A stretch of 64,000 nt of DNA, from assembly GCA_958299035.1 (NCBI GenBank), contig CATQJL010000001.1, positions 15,450,305 through 15,514,304 on the forward strand, written 5' to 3'. Each line of letters opens with the position of its first letter. Position 1 is the stretch's first letter. Below the pieces are notes generated by a model that was not told where the DNA came from, ran no database searches, and saw nothing but the letters and a program-made list of their open reading frames with translations. The stretch is from Cylicocyclus nassatus. Its lineage: Eukaryota; Nematoda; Chromadorea; Rhabditida; Strongylidae. Shown here piece after piece: positions 23,066 through 34,107 of this stretch. Position numbers and translations under genes: made by a program.

Positions 23066-23278
23066 GACTGTACACTTTCAGCCACTGTTATCTTTTGGCT
23101 GACTGTGCTTGAAAACTCACTTGCTTCTTCTAGCATTATAAGTCTCTAGTTCATATCTCCTCCTCAGCTTATTAGCGTGTCTTTCCATCTCTGCTAACAA
23201 CCTCTTTCTATTTGGATCTAGAAGCGCCACAGAAAATGAGCCAAAAATCCAAGGAGAGGAGCGGGTTCATAAGCTTAC

Positions 23279-23560
23279 CAGATAAGCCTTCATTTTGCGC
23301 TAATTCAACAGGCCTTTCTGGCAATTTTCCAGCTGCTTTTTTCTAGAAATCAACTTTATTTGGTATAAAGCGCTTATGCAGCATACAATCTCCTCTTCCT
23401 TATAGAAAGCGTCTGCGATGTGATAAAGTATAGACGGGCTTTGTGTGAGTTGTCCATAGTCATCAATTCTCAACCCATGCATACTCGCGAAGTTTAAAGG
23501 CGGAATGGAGCGTTTTTTCATAATTTCGCGAGGTGTTTCACTGACAATTTCCCATGGTTT
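23279..23560 (-). CDS. Two exons of an unidentified minus-strand gene (partial)
   Basis: Exon one, 23560 down to 23387 (58 codons), follows a CAATTTCAG acceptor. It reads KPWEIVSETPREIMKKRS, then IPPLNFASMHGLRIDDYGQL and TQSPSILYHIADAFYKEEEI. A GTATGC donor, a 44-bp intron (23343-23386, typical nematode size) and a TTTCTAG acceptor lead to exon two, 23342-23279. That exon reads KKAAGKLPERPVELAQNEGL and ends at a GTAAGC donor. Both joins keep the reading frame, composition is protein-like, and there is no internal stop, so this looks real. I do not recognise the family. Upstream exons above 23562 and downstream ones below 23277 were not found with confidence, so the gene is either longer than I can trace or itself a fragment. 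Confidence 0.55.
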
Positions 23561-23561
23561 C

Positions 23562-24412
23562 TGAAATTGCGGACATATATTAGAGAATTATGAAAGACGC
23601 TTTAAATTATAAGGACCAAGAATTTGTGTCTGCGTCGCCATCGCCATCGTATCATTGCTGCTTCCAACCTCCCATAGTATATTATAGCAATTAAAGCCTT
23701 TAAATATTTCTATCAAACTCCCTCAAAAGTTTAATTAAAGATGTGATGACCTCCAAAATAAGCAGAATGACTGCAATAGCCATATATGAATCTAGAACAA
23801 CCATGCCGTGCGAAAGAATTAGAAAAGTGAACTCAGACATTATTCATCTAATCATAGAGGTAATAATTTTGTTCACTTTTTTGGAAGGAGATGGAGGGGG
23901 GGGGAGGGCAGTGGGGTTTCCACGTTCACACTTTTTCCAAGCCTTCCCTTAGAAACAAAAAACTCGATGTATCAGTTAGAGCAATCAGTCATTTAGAATT
24001 GCTGATTATGCATGAGACTCGTCCATCAACTCATTTTCCTAGCTCATAGTTATGTTTCAACCACAGTTGTAATTTAGAAAGCTTTTTTGCATATGGGATA
24101 ACATTTTGGTCATTGAAATTAACATATACGAAAATCTCTTCAAACAAACCATTACTCACCATTCGCTCAATGACACCAAGCTCTTACTGTAGAACAGTAA
24201 TTTATTTCCTGTTGTAAGTCAGTGAATTTCATCTTTTTGGAAAAACTTGTGAAAATAAACTTTGAGATGTGTACCATCGAATCAAAAAATTTATTAACGA
24301 TCAAACAGTGTGTAGGGGAAAGCAGAAAAAATGAAAAAGAGCAAATTCAAAACTCTGTTTACTTGCAAACCCAAGCCAAGAAATAGGGTTTTCAAAGCAT
24401 TATTATACATAT
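23562..24412. other. Unassigned interval
   Basis: Possible intronic or intergenic DNA upstream of the minus-strand gene at 23279-23560. It contains a purine-rich run near 23888-23910. No exon is supported; a TAAGAGCTTGG..GTGAGT candidate at 24160-24187 is out of phase. Confidence 0.4.
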
Positions 24413-24938
24413 CAGTGGCGGTCAGATCGCTCAGAGGCGGGAAGGGGAGGTCAAAGGGGGGGGGGGGAGGACAGTTTTTATTCGAATGAAAAGTTTAAGA
24501 AAAGTGTATTCGAAATGCGTTTGAAATTTTCATTTGAAAATTTAACCTTGAAATTATTAGAGAAGAGGCATGTGGTTCAAAAGACAGGCATACATCACGT
24601 GATTTCATCGCCTCGCGATCCACCCGACAGGACAACTGTTACGAGTCCACTGCATGCAGATCATCTTGCATTTCGGTTGTGATAGTTTGCCGCAATTAGT
24701 CGAATCGGAAAACTATCACAATCGAAACGCAAAATGATCGGCACGCAATGAACTCGTAACTTATCGTTTTCGGAGAACCGCGAGGCGATGAAATCACGTG
24801 ATGTATACCCGGCCTCCTTATTCTAGGTTCTTTATAAAAATTTCTCAATTATCGGCAAGCAGAAACAACTCATACGATTTTATAGCATGTACGTTAGTTT
24901 AAAAAAATTCGTTACCCCTTTCCCCCGGTCCGCCACTG
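24413..24938. mobile_element. hAT-like MITE with nested inverted-repeat element
   Basis: The left end CAGTGGCGGTCAGATC and right end GGTCCGCCACTG are inverted. CAGTGGCGG-type tips are characteristic of hAT elements. A clean 8-bp duplication is not visible. The middle (24586-24818) is a near-perfect inverted repeat, GGCATACATCACGTGATTTC against GAAATCACGTGATGTATACC, related in style to the Harbinger-like MITEs. The right end is part of the segment also seen at window position 1-71. Confidence 0.6.
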
Positions 24939-27900
24939 AGAACTAGTCACATAGGGAATTGCGCGAAGATTATTGAATTACGTCAGTTTATGAGCCAGTC
25001 TGCTGTGCAACACAAGACTTTTGCAGTTTTTATGATTTCGTATATATACTGCACTATTCAGCCAACTGTTCCCGTACTCACATAAAAAAAGATAAATCGA
25101 AAATCAAGGAAACTGGCTATATCGGCGCACTTGTCAGTACAAACTTCATAATTCTGCTGCAACAGCAAGATGAGCACGATTTTGAATCAGTAAATAATTA
25201 CACATTTTGAGTAATTTGATAGGACTCAATTTGGATCTCGTTAGTGCATTTTCAGGCTGTAAAGTCTCACTTCAAACTGCATTGGTAATCCTGTTCATAA
25301 ATATGATACTATCTACTAGATTGGCTAAAAAGTAAATTTGGTCGTTTTTAGCGGTTTGTAGAATTGTCGCAGATCAGGTTTTGTTATATATACTTTATAC
25401 CATTGGAAAGAGCAAACCAAGGAGAATTGGACAATTCTGACTGACAGAATGACTCTGTTTTGTCAGAAATAAATTTTTCTGATAACGATATGGTGCAAAG
25501 GAGAATGATCAGATTCCCCTAAATTTTCGAAAAGTCAAGGTCCTATAAATGAACTGAAGTCAGGTGTAAAATGTAGATTCGGTATTCATACGAAAACTCC
25601 AACCATTTGCATGGCCACAGATGGTCAAATTCGAGCGATTTGGAATGCCCAAAATTTGAGTTCCACGCGCTAGTGCCTGGAAATTTCCACATTTTGGCTG
25701 CCGAAAATCATCAATTTCGTCATTTCATCAATTCGTTTAAAGTGAATGACTGCGAAAGTGGTCTTCAAGGTATATAGAAACGTAGAAAATCTGTTAATCA
25801 TGATGAAGTGATGATTTATGACAGATTTAGATATATTGAAGGCAGTGGCTCGGTCTTCGAGTGGAAATTTTTTGGCTTAACTCGGGTAACCCGACGCGCT
25901 ATTTCGAAGACTCCCTTTAGAGAGCGCAAAAATGGCAAAAAACCAGCTTTTCTCAAAACTCCTCAATTGAATTTGGACGGTTAGAACGGTCGCCATGGCT
26001 AGATAGGCAGAGTCGTCGAACCCACATATCACAACATTGCGCATAACGCCTCCAACTGTGGACAGGAAATTAAGGGCAGTTTTCTTGAGCAGCATGCCGT
26101 GCGCTCGAAACATGTTCTGTTTCCACTTGGTGTGAGCAACGTACCTTATCATAAATCCGTGAGGATAGGGGAACGAACTCTGCCAGTTTGAACCGCCTCC
26201 GCGGACTACTGGTCCTGCACCAATCCGTGATGTTCAGTTTTGCCGACTGCCTTCAACCGCAATTTTGGAGTTGTTAACTCAAGACCAATCTCGTTGAAGG
26301 AGGAAATTCCTGGGTCGCTTGTGCCTTCTAGGGCAATTTTCTATGTAGCTTCATAGGGGCCTGCTATAATACAGCATAAATTACCATTCTCAATATGGGT
26401 GGGCGATGCCTTTCGTCCAGGAGATTGGAGGAGGGAGCGCAGAATTTCCAAATGAAGGAGCTTGGCGTCATCCACGCTCTTCGAAAAAAATTTTTGGAGT
26501 TCCTAATCTAAAGTGGATCTGTAACACCGAAATCTCCAAGCAAGAGGTCGTTGCAACAGCTACAAAGCTAGGAAATTTCAAAAATCTCTGGAACTTTCGA
26601 CAGATTTTTTAAACCATGAAGTTTTTGACTAATTTTGAAATTTATGGTAATCCTGCGCTGCAATGATATGATTTTGGTAATTGATGTTGTTGAATGTCAT
26701 AACCTCAGTATTTCTTAAGCTGCGACACTCTGCTTTCACATTATATGGGAAAAATTCAGTGCAATCCACACCATTTATGTTTTTGGGATGGTGAATCACA
26801 GAGAAAAAAATCTTTGAACGAATCGTAGAAGTGAAAAAAATTATTAACGAGTGATAGTGACATGTAGTTGTTGCTTTAGAATTTTCTGAAAATTATGAGA
26901 TTTACCCTAGTTTTGATTTTATACTCTGTAATATTAACATACCCTTGCTCAGCATATTAGATCGCGAATTTTTAAAAAGTTGAGCATTGTGAACTTCGAA
27001 AATCTATACAAGCTACTGTGGCTCCGTCTTTTGAATTTGAAGGTTTATACTCAAAAATTATGCCACCCTTTAGTTGACGAATGGACCTCATGCATCAAAT
27101 CAATTCAACTACATAATTCGCCATTACAAATGTGTACTAAAAACATTCGTTTTTGAAATATCGATGAGACGTCAACAATCTTAATGTGCACTATTTTTAT
27201 CTTAAGTACAAAATTTGAACAATAAGAAGGGTCTCTCTTGTTAAATCGTCATTGCTTCATATGAATACAACAGAGATAACATTTTCAGTGAAATCCCTGA
27301 ATTTTGGTGAGATAAAAATTCTATTCACACATTTGATTATGGCAAGCTGTGGTGGAAAGAGAAATCTAAAGCACAGAAAACGTCCCTTTAGCTCCTATGA
27401 GCTTGTTCTTGTTCTTCGAATTGTTTTCGAAATTTCGCTCGCACCATCTCGCGGAACATGTCGGCGCATTGGCCCTGGAAAGCGTCGTTCTTTGATCACT
27501 TCTTTCTACTTAGCCTTACTTTATGATGTTAGCTCACCTTGAACCCCTTCACTCGCCCTCGAAAATCACCTGATATACACATTTGGTTGAACACCTGAAA
27601 AGAGAAAAGATCGGAGAAGTTCTATTTAGCAAAGGCATTGTTGTAAAACTGCTAGTCGTGATTGATTGTCTGAGAAATCCCTTATAGGGAGAACGGGAAG
27701 GACAAGACAGCAATATACTAAACTAATAAAAACTGGTAGAAGTGAAAAATTGATTGAGAAAGGATGAAAAATAATAATCCTCTTTTTACAGTTTCTATAG
27801 TCAAGTAGGCGACTGACAATATAATGATTAGAAGAGTCATAAGTGGCCTTTCATTATTTATGCAAGATCTCCTAAATAGGAAAAGTTGCAGCTAATGCTA

Positions 27901-28010
27901 AAATCTTTGCAATTATATGTCGATAAAGGTGTGAAGAGGTCCTGAAGAAACTAGAATTTCTGAAGCTTTGTCGGTCAGAATGATTTTTTCAGTTTTTCTC
28001 CTCTAATAAA
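24875..28010 (+). repeat. Segmental duplication, copy 2 (partner 1-3645)
   Basis: This is the in-register copy of 1-3645 and supplies the empty site for the mariner-like element there (about 27830). The alignment stops at 28010, opposite the Helitron start in copy 1. Its open frames at 25877-26152 (minus) and 27252-27542 (plus) have counterparts in copy 1 but no known domain. Confidence 0.9.
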
Positions 28011-28288
28011 AAATTTCAGGCACAAAAAATTGTTAAGATTCCCAGTGAAGCATGAATCACAAAATATTAATTATCTATAGCACGGGTATTGACTTACATC
28101 CTATGCATAGACATTTATGTACTAACTTTGATTGCACATAATACACGCATTAACGTACAATCCTGTTTCAAATAACCGTGAAAATGCATTTTTCTAAACG
28201 CTTATTCAGTAAATTCTCGTTTTTTGTTCCTGCGAATCGACACAGAGTAATCTAAACAGGTTTTCTTATAACAGCCAAAACTGTTGTA

Positions 28289-28498
28289 CAGTCAAGTGGA
28301 TTTTGGGCTTAATATGGTGTTCTTGCGGTGCCGAGAAAATGCGGAATGATTTGCGCGTGAACAAATAGCAATGTCGTAATGCCGGCACTCCGCGCGCGCA
28401 AGTGGCCGGCATTGCAGGCGTAGCTTGTTCACGCGCAGATTCTACCGTGATTTCTGGCACCGCAAGCACACTACATCAGCGCAAAATCTACTTGATTG
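28289..28498. mobile_element. Tc1-like MITE (TA|CAGTCAAGT ends)
   Basis: CAGTCAAGTGGATTTTGGGC follows TA (28287-28288), and the inverted end CTACTTGATTG closes at 28498 before TA. Inner arms GCGGTGCC/GGCACCGC also match. It is the same family as 59754-59970. Confidence 0.85.
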
Positions 28499-28604
28499 TA
28501 CTGAAGACCACATAGACCACGTTGTATGTATTGTATTAAGTGTTGTATTTCATAAGTTTAAACTGTTTTTGCTTTATTATTGAAACCAAAATTTCTCTGC
28601 TTAC

Positions 28605-30572
28605 CTTCACTATAAAAGCATTACATTTTGGACAAGATCCGTTGAAACACTGATAGGCACATGAATGGCGAAGACATCTGTTGATAGCTGAGATATTTGT
28701 AGGAGCATCTGATACACATTCTGACGCACATTTTATCAAATCACTGCATTGTTCTGCAAATAAATCAGAGCAGAGTGAAAATGGTGTAATTACATATTTT
28801 ACATCAAATCCCTCACCTCCATCCTTTTTTGATCCGGTCAGCACCTCGACTAATTGTAGTTTAGAAGAATGACAGAGAGAGCAAGCTGTACATTCTCGAG
28901 CACAACCAGTTGAGAAAATACACAAGTAATCAATTGCCTACAAAAAAAATTACCTTTTAGACAGTTCAAGGGGGTTTTTGCAGGAAAAGCAAGATTTGCA
29001 GCGATCCTACAAATTCCCATCACAGAAGTACAAGCGCCGAAAATGAGAAATTTCGTATGGATTTGACGCCAGACTGTTTGCAGACGGGAACTTCCGCAGC
29101 ATTTTTCACAAGCGTTTGCGGAAGATCCATTCTCTAAACGCCTAGCGGAAGTTCCGGTTTAAATGTCTTGGTTGGAGTGGTATAGGGGTAAGGAAAAAGT
29201 ATCAAGGGGCTTGAAAAGCTGAGTTTTAGAAAGAATATAAACTACATTAGGAACCGGTGTTGAACACGCCCAAAAAAATTTTTTTCTTCAAAGCAAAATT
29301 CTAGGCTCTTTCCAGCAAATTGCTAGAACCCTTCATGCTGATTTAACTACACTTACTCTCACAGAATGTGCAAAATTTCTGTGAATGTCGCGGTTTCGGG
29401 AGTCCCGCGGAAGCCCGCTACACCCCCGGAAATTTTGCACATTCTGTGAGCGGTATTGTATGTAAACAATGTTTTGTACACTTGATACGTGACAGACTGC
29501 TCAAAGGAGAAAAACAAAGTGGAGACCATCCATCATAGAACAATAAGTTTTACAATTTTTAGGTGTTAATCACTTGAAGAAAAAAAACTGTGCATGGATT
29601 CTTATTTATAGTTGCGAATGCACTGGTTGCAAGACCTGTTTCGATGCAAATTTTAAACTACTGGAAATGATTGACGCTATTACTGCTTGCTGAATATAGG
29701 GAAGTTCTAGCCAATAAAATATTGACGACTATGAGAGAGGAAAATTAGTCATTTTGTAACCGAAAAGACAATAAGTTCAACAGAAGATGCATTGTAGCAA
29801 TTTTTTCAAAAAAGGCATGGATTCATAGTGGAGACATCGTTTTGTGCTCGTAAAATTCTCAAAAATTCAATATTTTTTGAATTTACACCCATCACCCCCT
29901 TCTTTTTATATCCATGCATTCTCTAATGTGATTACCTAATCGAAGTGTGATTGAATGTAGATCAAAAAGTGAAGCTTTTTGTGCTTTGGAGTTGGGACTT
30001 TCTTCTTATTTTTACTTGCTACAAGCGGGGAAGTGTAATTAGAGCGTAATATCTTCACTAAGGAACTAGAAAGATATCAAACGGTCAAAAGCAAGACAAG
30101 AGAGGCACAGGCTGTCAAAGTTGAAAACTCTTTGGGAGAAGATCTATGCTGAAGAAAGAAATGGCTGCAATTGAATGATTCAGATCTGAGATGCTTTCTA
30201 ACATTTTGAAGGTGCTGATTTCCAGAATAATACAGCATCCTAAAAACATAAATCACAGGGGAGTAAGGGAACAAAGGTCAAGCGACGATTTTAGATGTTA
30301 AAGGCTGTAAATCGTACGCTAGAAATATTACTTACACAATGAATCCATATAAAAAGTACCTTTCAATTTTTTCGTCAAAGACTTACCTTGTCAACATTGT
30401 TGTACATTTCTTCGGAAATCTCGGCATCTTGCATTTTCTCTACTAACCAAGGAAGCTAAAATATGACATATAAATTTAATCCAGGAAATGCTTCAAAAAC
30501 TCACATTCACGCATCCTTTTTTGATCGAGCAAGAGAGGAGTTCGCGACATTGTTTGCTAAGTGCTGTCAATT
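28605..30572 (-). CDS. Cysteine-rich secreted-type protein, five internal exons (partial)
   Basis: Five exons on the minus strand have good splice sites. 30572-30505 reads LTALSKQCRELLSCSIKKGC. 30455-30387 reads LPWLVEKMQDAEISEEMYNN. 29006-28954 reads DRCKSCFSCKNPLELSK. 28894-28817 reads ECTACSLCHSSKLQLVEVLT. 28753-28605 reads QCSDLIKCASECVSDAPTNI, then CLRHSCAYQCFNGSCPKCNA. Exons 1-2, 2-3 and 4-5 join in phase. Exons 3-4 miss by one base at the acceptor I can see, so either a different acceptor is used or there is a sequence error or decay. Repeated C-x-x-C pairs suggest a disulfide-rich or metal-binding protein. The last exon is followed by GTAAGC but stays open to a stop near 28537, so it may be terminal. 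No signal-peptide exon was proven upstream. Family not recognised. Confidence 0.6.
29358..29450. mobile_element. Short MITE in an intron of the cysteine-rich gene
   Basis: The ends CTCACAGAATGTGCAAAATT and the inverted AATTTTGCACATTCTGTGAG are perfect over 20 bp around a GC-rich centre. A target duplication is not clear. Confidence 0.75.
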
Positions 30573-31511
30573 CTACAAATTGAAGAAACAGAACGAGCCA
30601 AGGTAGATGACCAAGCATCTGGAACGAATTGCTGTTAAGAGATGTAGAACATACGTGCGGACGCGCAAAGCTGAATGAAGGATGTTTGAAGAAAAGAGGT
30701 GAGACGAGACGTAAAACCAGTACTGCATTAAGTACAGAGACTGAGAAGTACTGATGTGCTTTGTCATCGGAACAACGCAGCGATTGACAACGTGTTCGAA
30801 TTGTTTAGTATTATGTGACCTTGAAAGTCACAGAGCAGACTGCCATAAATTTATAAAGATAGGAAAATGCCCGATGACTTACGCTTGTGTAAAGAGTGAT
30901 AATCGGTAGTTGTACAAGATTGAGCGTTTCAACAATAATAAGAGATGATGAAAGTTCTTTGTTCGTAAATAATTACAAAACTCCATTTCGTTTCTGCCTT
31001 GATAAGAGTAAAAAAAAATTACAGACCTTCCCCGGAACTCCTCAGTAAACAAGGAAGGCTTAAAACTTTTGAGTTCAAAAAATCGCAAATGACTTCCGAC
31101 AAAAACTGAACTTCTAAAACTTCCGCGACGGACGCTCTTAGTATAAAACAATAACGCTAACATAAAGAGATGGTAGAACTCGGTATAGAACAGCTATTCT
31201 AACTTTCGGTCTCTTGAAGAAAAAGATCAAAGGAAGAGAACTTAGAAAACGCTGATTTCTTTTACAACCTAAAAATTCAGAGACGTACATATCCATCCCT
31301 CCAGGTTACACCCTTCAATAATTCATACAAAAATTAAAATATGGACTTTCCATTAGAACTCAAAGGGAATTGGACACTTCTTTCAAGTTTCTCAAAGGCA
31401 GCGTCCCACCAGATTAGGGGGTACCTGGCTCTGGTATTAACGTAATAATAGACCCCTAACTAAGCGACGACGAAGTTGCAGCGCGAGAGGGGGTCTACGA
31501 AGTCTACAAAT

Positions 31512-31528
31512 CCCCCCCCCCCCCCCCC
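31512..31528. repeat. C homopolymer, 17 bases
   Basis: A run of C. Length in the assembly is unreliable. Confidence 0.8.
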
Positions 31529-32435
31529 AAATGGCCCGAATCTTACGGTAGGCTCGGGCAAGTACGAGATGCGTGCAAGGTAGAGACGCATCCTTATGCC
31601 GTACGATTCTCTCAAGCAATCTACAGCAAGGCATAGGGTCCTTTGGTTGCGAAGTTCTTTGGCGTATTTGGGCTGGTCGATTTTGGAAAAAAAATCCCCG
31701 CCTGGTACGCGTGAAATTAGGGTAAGTTTACTAGAGAAAAGCTCAAAGATAGATGGCTCCCATTTCTCAATGTGCTTGTGTATTTATCGGAAGGAGAATG
31801 GAGAACCAAATGCTATCGTAAATCTAGTAATAAGAACATTCTGGTTCATTGTCGTTCAGCGCATCCGAGATCAATCAAAAGTCATCAGTCATCTTCAACA
31901 TGTTCAGAATGGCAAGTAAGATCGCATCCAGCATGGCATCAATAAAATAGGCGTACGAAGTAGCAGAAAGCAATGGATATTCCATGAGAGAATGCGGCCA
32001 ATCTCCAGCCCGCGTGGTTCGGAGAGCGGCAAATTCGTCGGATAATATGGTCCCTTATTGTCTGCCGTATGTATCGGAAGAGTTAAGTAAAGCGGTAGGA
32101 ACATGTCTACGTCAGGCTGGTTTGCAGGACTCCGTAAGAGTCGTGGATATTCCACCCTCTAACCTAAAGCGGCGGCTAATACGAAACCGAGCATATGATC
32201 GCCTTTGTCTAGACCCAAACTGCGCAATATGCTCCTATGATGAGTATGGCGACTGCACCGCAACCTAGTTTACCTGGTTACATGTCTCTCGTGTAATGAG
32301 ATGTATTTTGGGAAAACACAGCGAGCCCTTTCGTTTGGATCAAAGAACATCTGGATGGCCTCAGGAAGTCAAAATCCACAACGCCTTTGGGAGCTCACCG
32401 CCAAAGAAGCCACGGCGATGCTATGTTTGATATTA

Positions 32436-32675
32436 GGCCTAAGGCATACCTCACGCGATTCGACCGAATCGCCACTTTCACGCGACTTGGCGATTTGCCA
32501 GATTTCTATAAATTTATTATGCGCACCTCTCGGATGCATATTTGGGTAGCTTGTGTAAGTTGTTGCAAACGGAGCAAGTTCTGACCAAAGGCAGCGCATT
32601 AACGACGAGTCACGAAGAGTCGCTGTTATGCCAAATCGCGCAGCGACCGGAATCGCGCGAGGTATGCCTTAGGCC
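32436..32675. mobile_element. Harbinger-like MITE inside PLE copy 2
   Basis: GGCCTAAGGCATACCTC starts after TTA (32433-32435), and its inverted copy GAGGTATGCCTTAGGCC ends at 32675 before CTA, a one-base change from TTA. Removing it rejoins the PLE endonuclease as DAMFDI then VTILSHE, aligned with copy 1. Confidence 0.85.
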
Positions 32676-32874
32676 CTAAGGTCACGATCTTGTCGCATGA
32701 ACCGGAAACCGTAGCTCGCAAAACTCTCGAAGCGTTTTGGATAATTGCAAAAAGTCCAAAATTAAACAGAAAAGAAGAGTGCATAATTGTGACACAAGAG
32801 CTCGCGTCCTACCAGACCTTATGTGATTTTGATCTAACTCAGTAAGGTTGCGTTGGCAGGCCCTCGGGCCTTAA

Positions 32875-33876
32875 CACATTCACGCCAATACGACCCGTCG
32901 GTGGGTTGGGTCGTACGTGTTCTGCCGTTTCGGACAATACGACTCACCGGTGGGTCGTAAGATACCCGAAGCTCTAGCTTTGCCAGTATACGATGAAATT
33001 CTATGGGGTTTTCTGGCACACAATTGGAGACACCCTGGCGAGGTTCCAGGCAGAGTGGTCCGGGTTCGGGATACTGTTAAGTAATGTTACAGTAGGTATA
33101 CCGTAAATAGAGGTAAGGCACAGACTTTAGCTCAAATTTTTCGCAGAGTGGTGCTGTTCTTGGAAATTCAAATTTGCATGCACAAGAAATACAGGGAAGG
33201 CACGTGACTGATGTCAGCCCATTAAAAATTGTCGATTTTATTGATATTATCAAATATTCGCATTGTTCATCCCAGGAAGCTCAGACCTTACGTATATAGG
33301 TTTTTAGCATGCTTATTACGAAAATGATAGTCTGGGTTGAGCCAGACTTCGCGGAGAAGCGGCGTACGCGGCGTACGCAGCGTACGCTCGGTATATTTCA
33401 TCATAGGAGCATACGCGGCGTACGCTGCGTACGTCGCGTACGCCGCGCAGTCTGGCCCAACCCTCTCAAGCTCTAATACCGCCTTCTTACATCAGGTTCT
33501 TGATTCTCAAGAAAATTCTACCGTACTGCTACCGTCCCACCGTGGCAAGGTAGTGCACAAAGTGGACACTATAATCGTGATTAGCAGGTGAAATAACCCC
33601 AAAACACAATTTTTCACAAAAATCATGATGCTGGGTTCGTACAGAATGACTACCGTAACCCTACCGTATACTGCCAAAAACTGAAATAAATCATATTTTG
33701 GTAACCAGCGCCTTCGATAACCCTTGTGGGGATATTCTCCAAGACATGTTTTAAATTTCTTCCAAAAAGACTACCATTTCGGACAATACGACCTGGTGGG
33801 TCGTAAGTTTGACAAAGCGAAAAAGGCTCTGGTCCGAAACGGCAGTAATCGAAAAAACGGCCTTGTTGTGAATGTG
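32875..33876. mobile_element. TTAA-flanked element inside PLE copy 2 (piggyBac-like?)
   Basis: TTAA at 32871-32874 and 33877-33880 flank inverted ends CACATTCACGCC and TTGTTGTGAATGTG. Sub-terminal inverted blocks with GACAATACGAC and GTTTCGGAC follow on both sides. A TTAA target suggests piggyBac, but there is no transposase and the tips are short, so the class is tentative. It contains the GC-rich hairpin MITE at 33334-33463. Confidence 0.6.
33334..33463. mobile_element. GTACGC-repeat hairpin MITE with TCT flanks
   Basis: GGGTTGAGCCAGACTTCGCG on the left and the inverted CGCGCAGTCTGGCCCAACCC on the right enclose tandem CGTACGCGG / CGTACGCAG units, inverted on the other arm. TCT occurs on both sides (33331-33333, 33464-33466). 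The CCAGACTTCGC piece resembles the Harbinger-like tips at 21774. Confidence 0.75.
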
Positions 33877-34072
33877 TTAAATATGCGCAGTATTCGCAGT
33901 GGCTAATCATTTCCTCTCATATGGTCTTGGCTCCAAAAACCGCTGTATTACGGTAAACGTTGCTTTGTCTTTCCTCTCATGCTGCTTTCGATCTCATTTG
34001 ATCCCTTGAATTGATCGCTGTGGTCAGATGCGGCGTCTGAAGGATATGTCACCAAATGGTCTTTAGTTTCCA

Positions 34073-34107
34073 GGTTCCGACGAAGGCGAGGACGCGAAAC
34101 ATCAGCC
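34073..34107 (+). other. Hammerhead-like motif in PLE copy 2 tail (degenerate)
   Basis: GGTT CCGACGA .. GGCG .. CGC GAAAC ATC AGCC. It occupies the same place and has the same length class as the motif at 52584-52619. The core differs from CUGANGA by one base, the GAAAC is kept, and the outer GGTT/AGCC pair still closes with one wobble. Confidence 0.35.

Noticed and set aside
33345..33465. CRISPR-like short regular repeats
   Set aside because: The CGTACG units are contiguous tandem copies in a hairpin, without spacers, in eukaryotic DNA.
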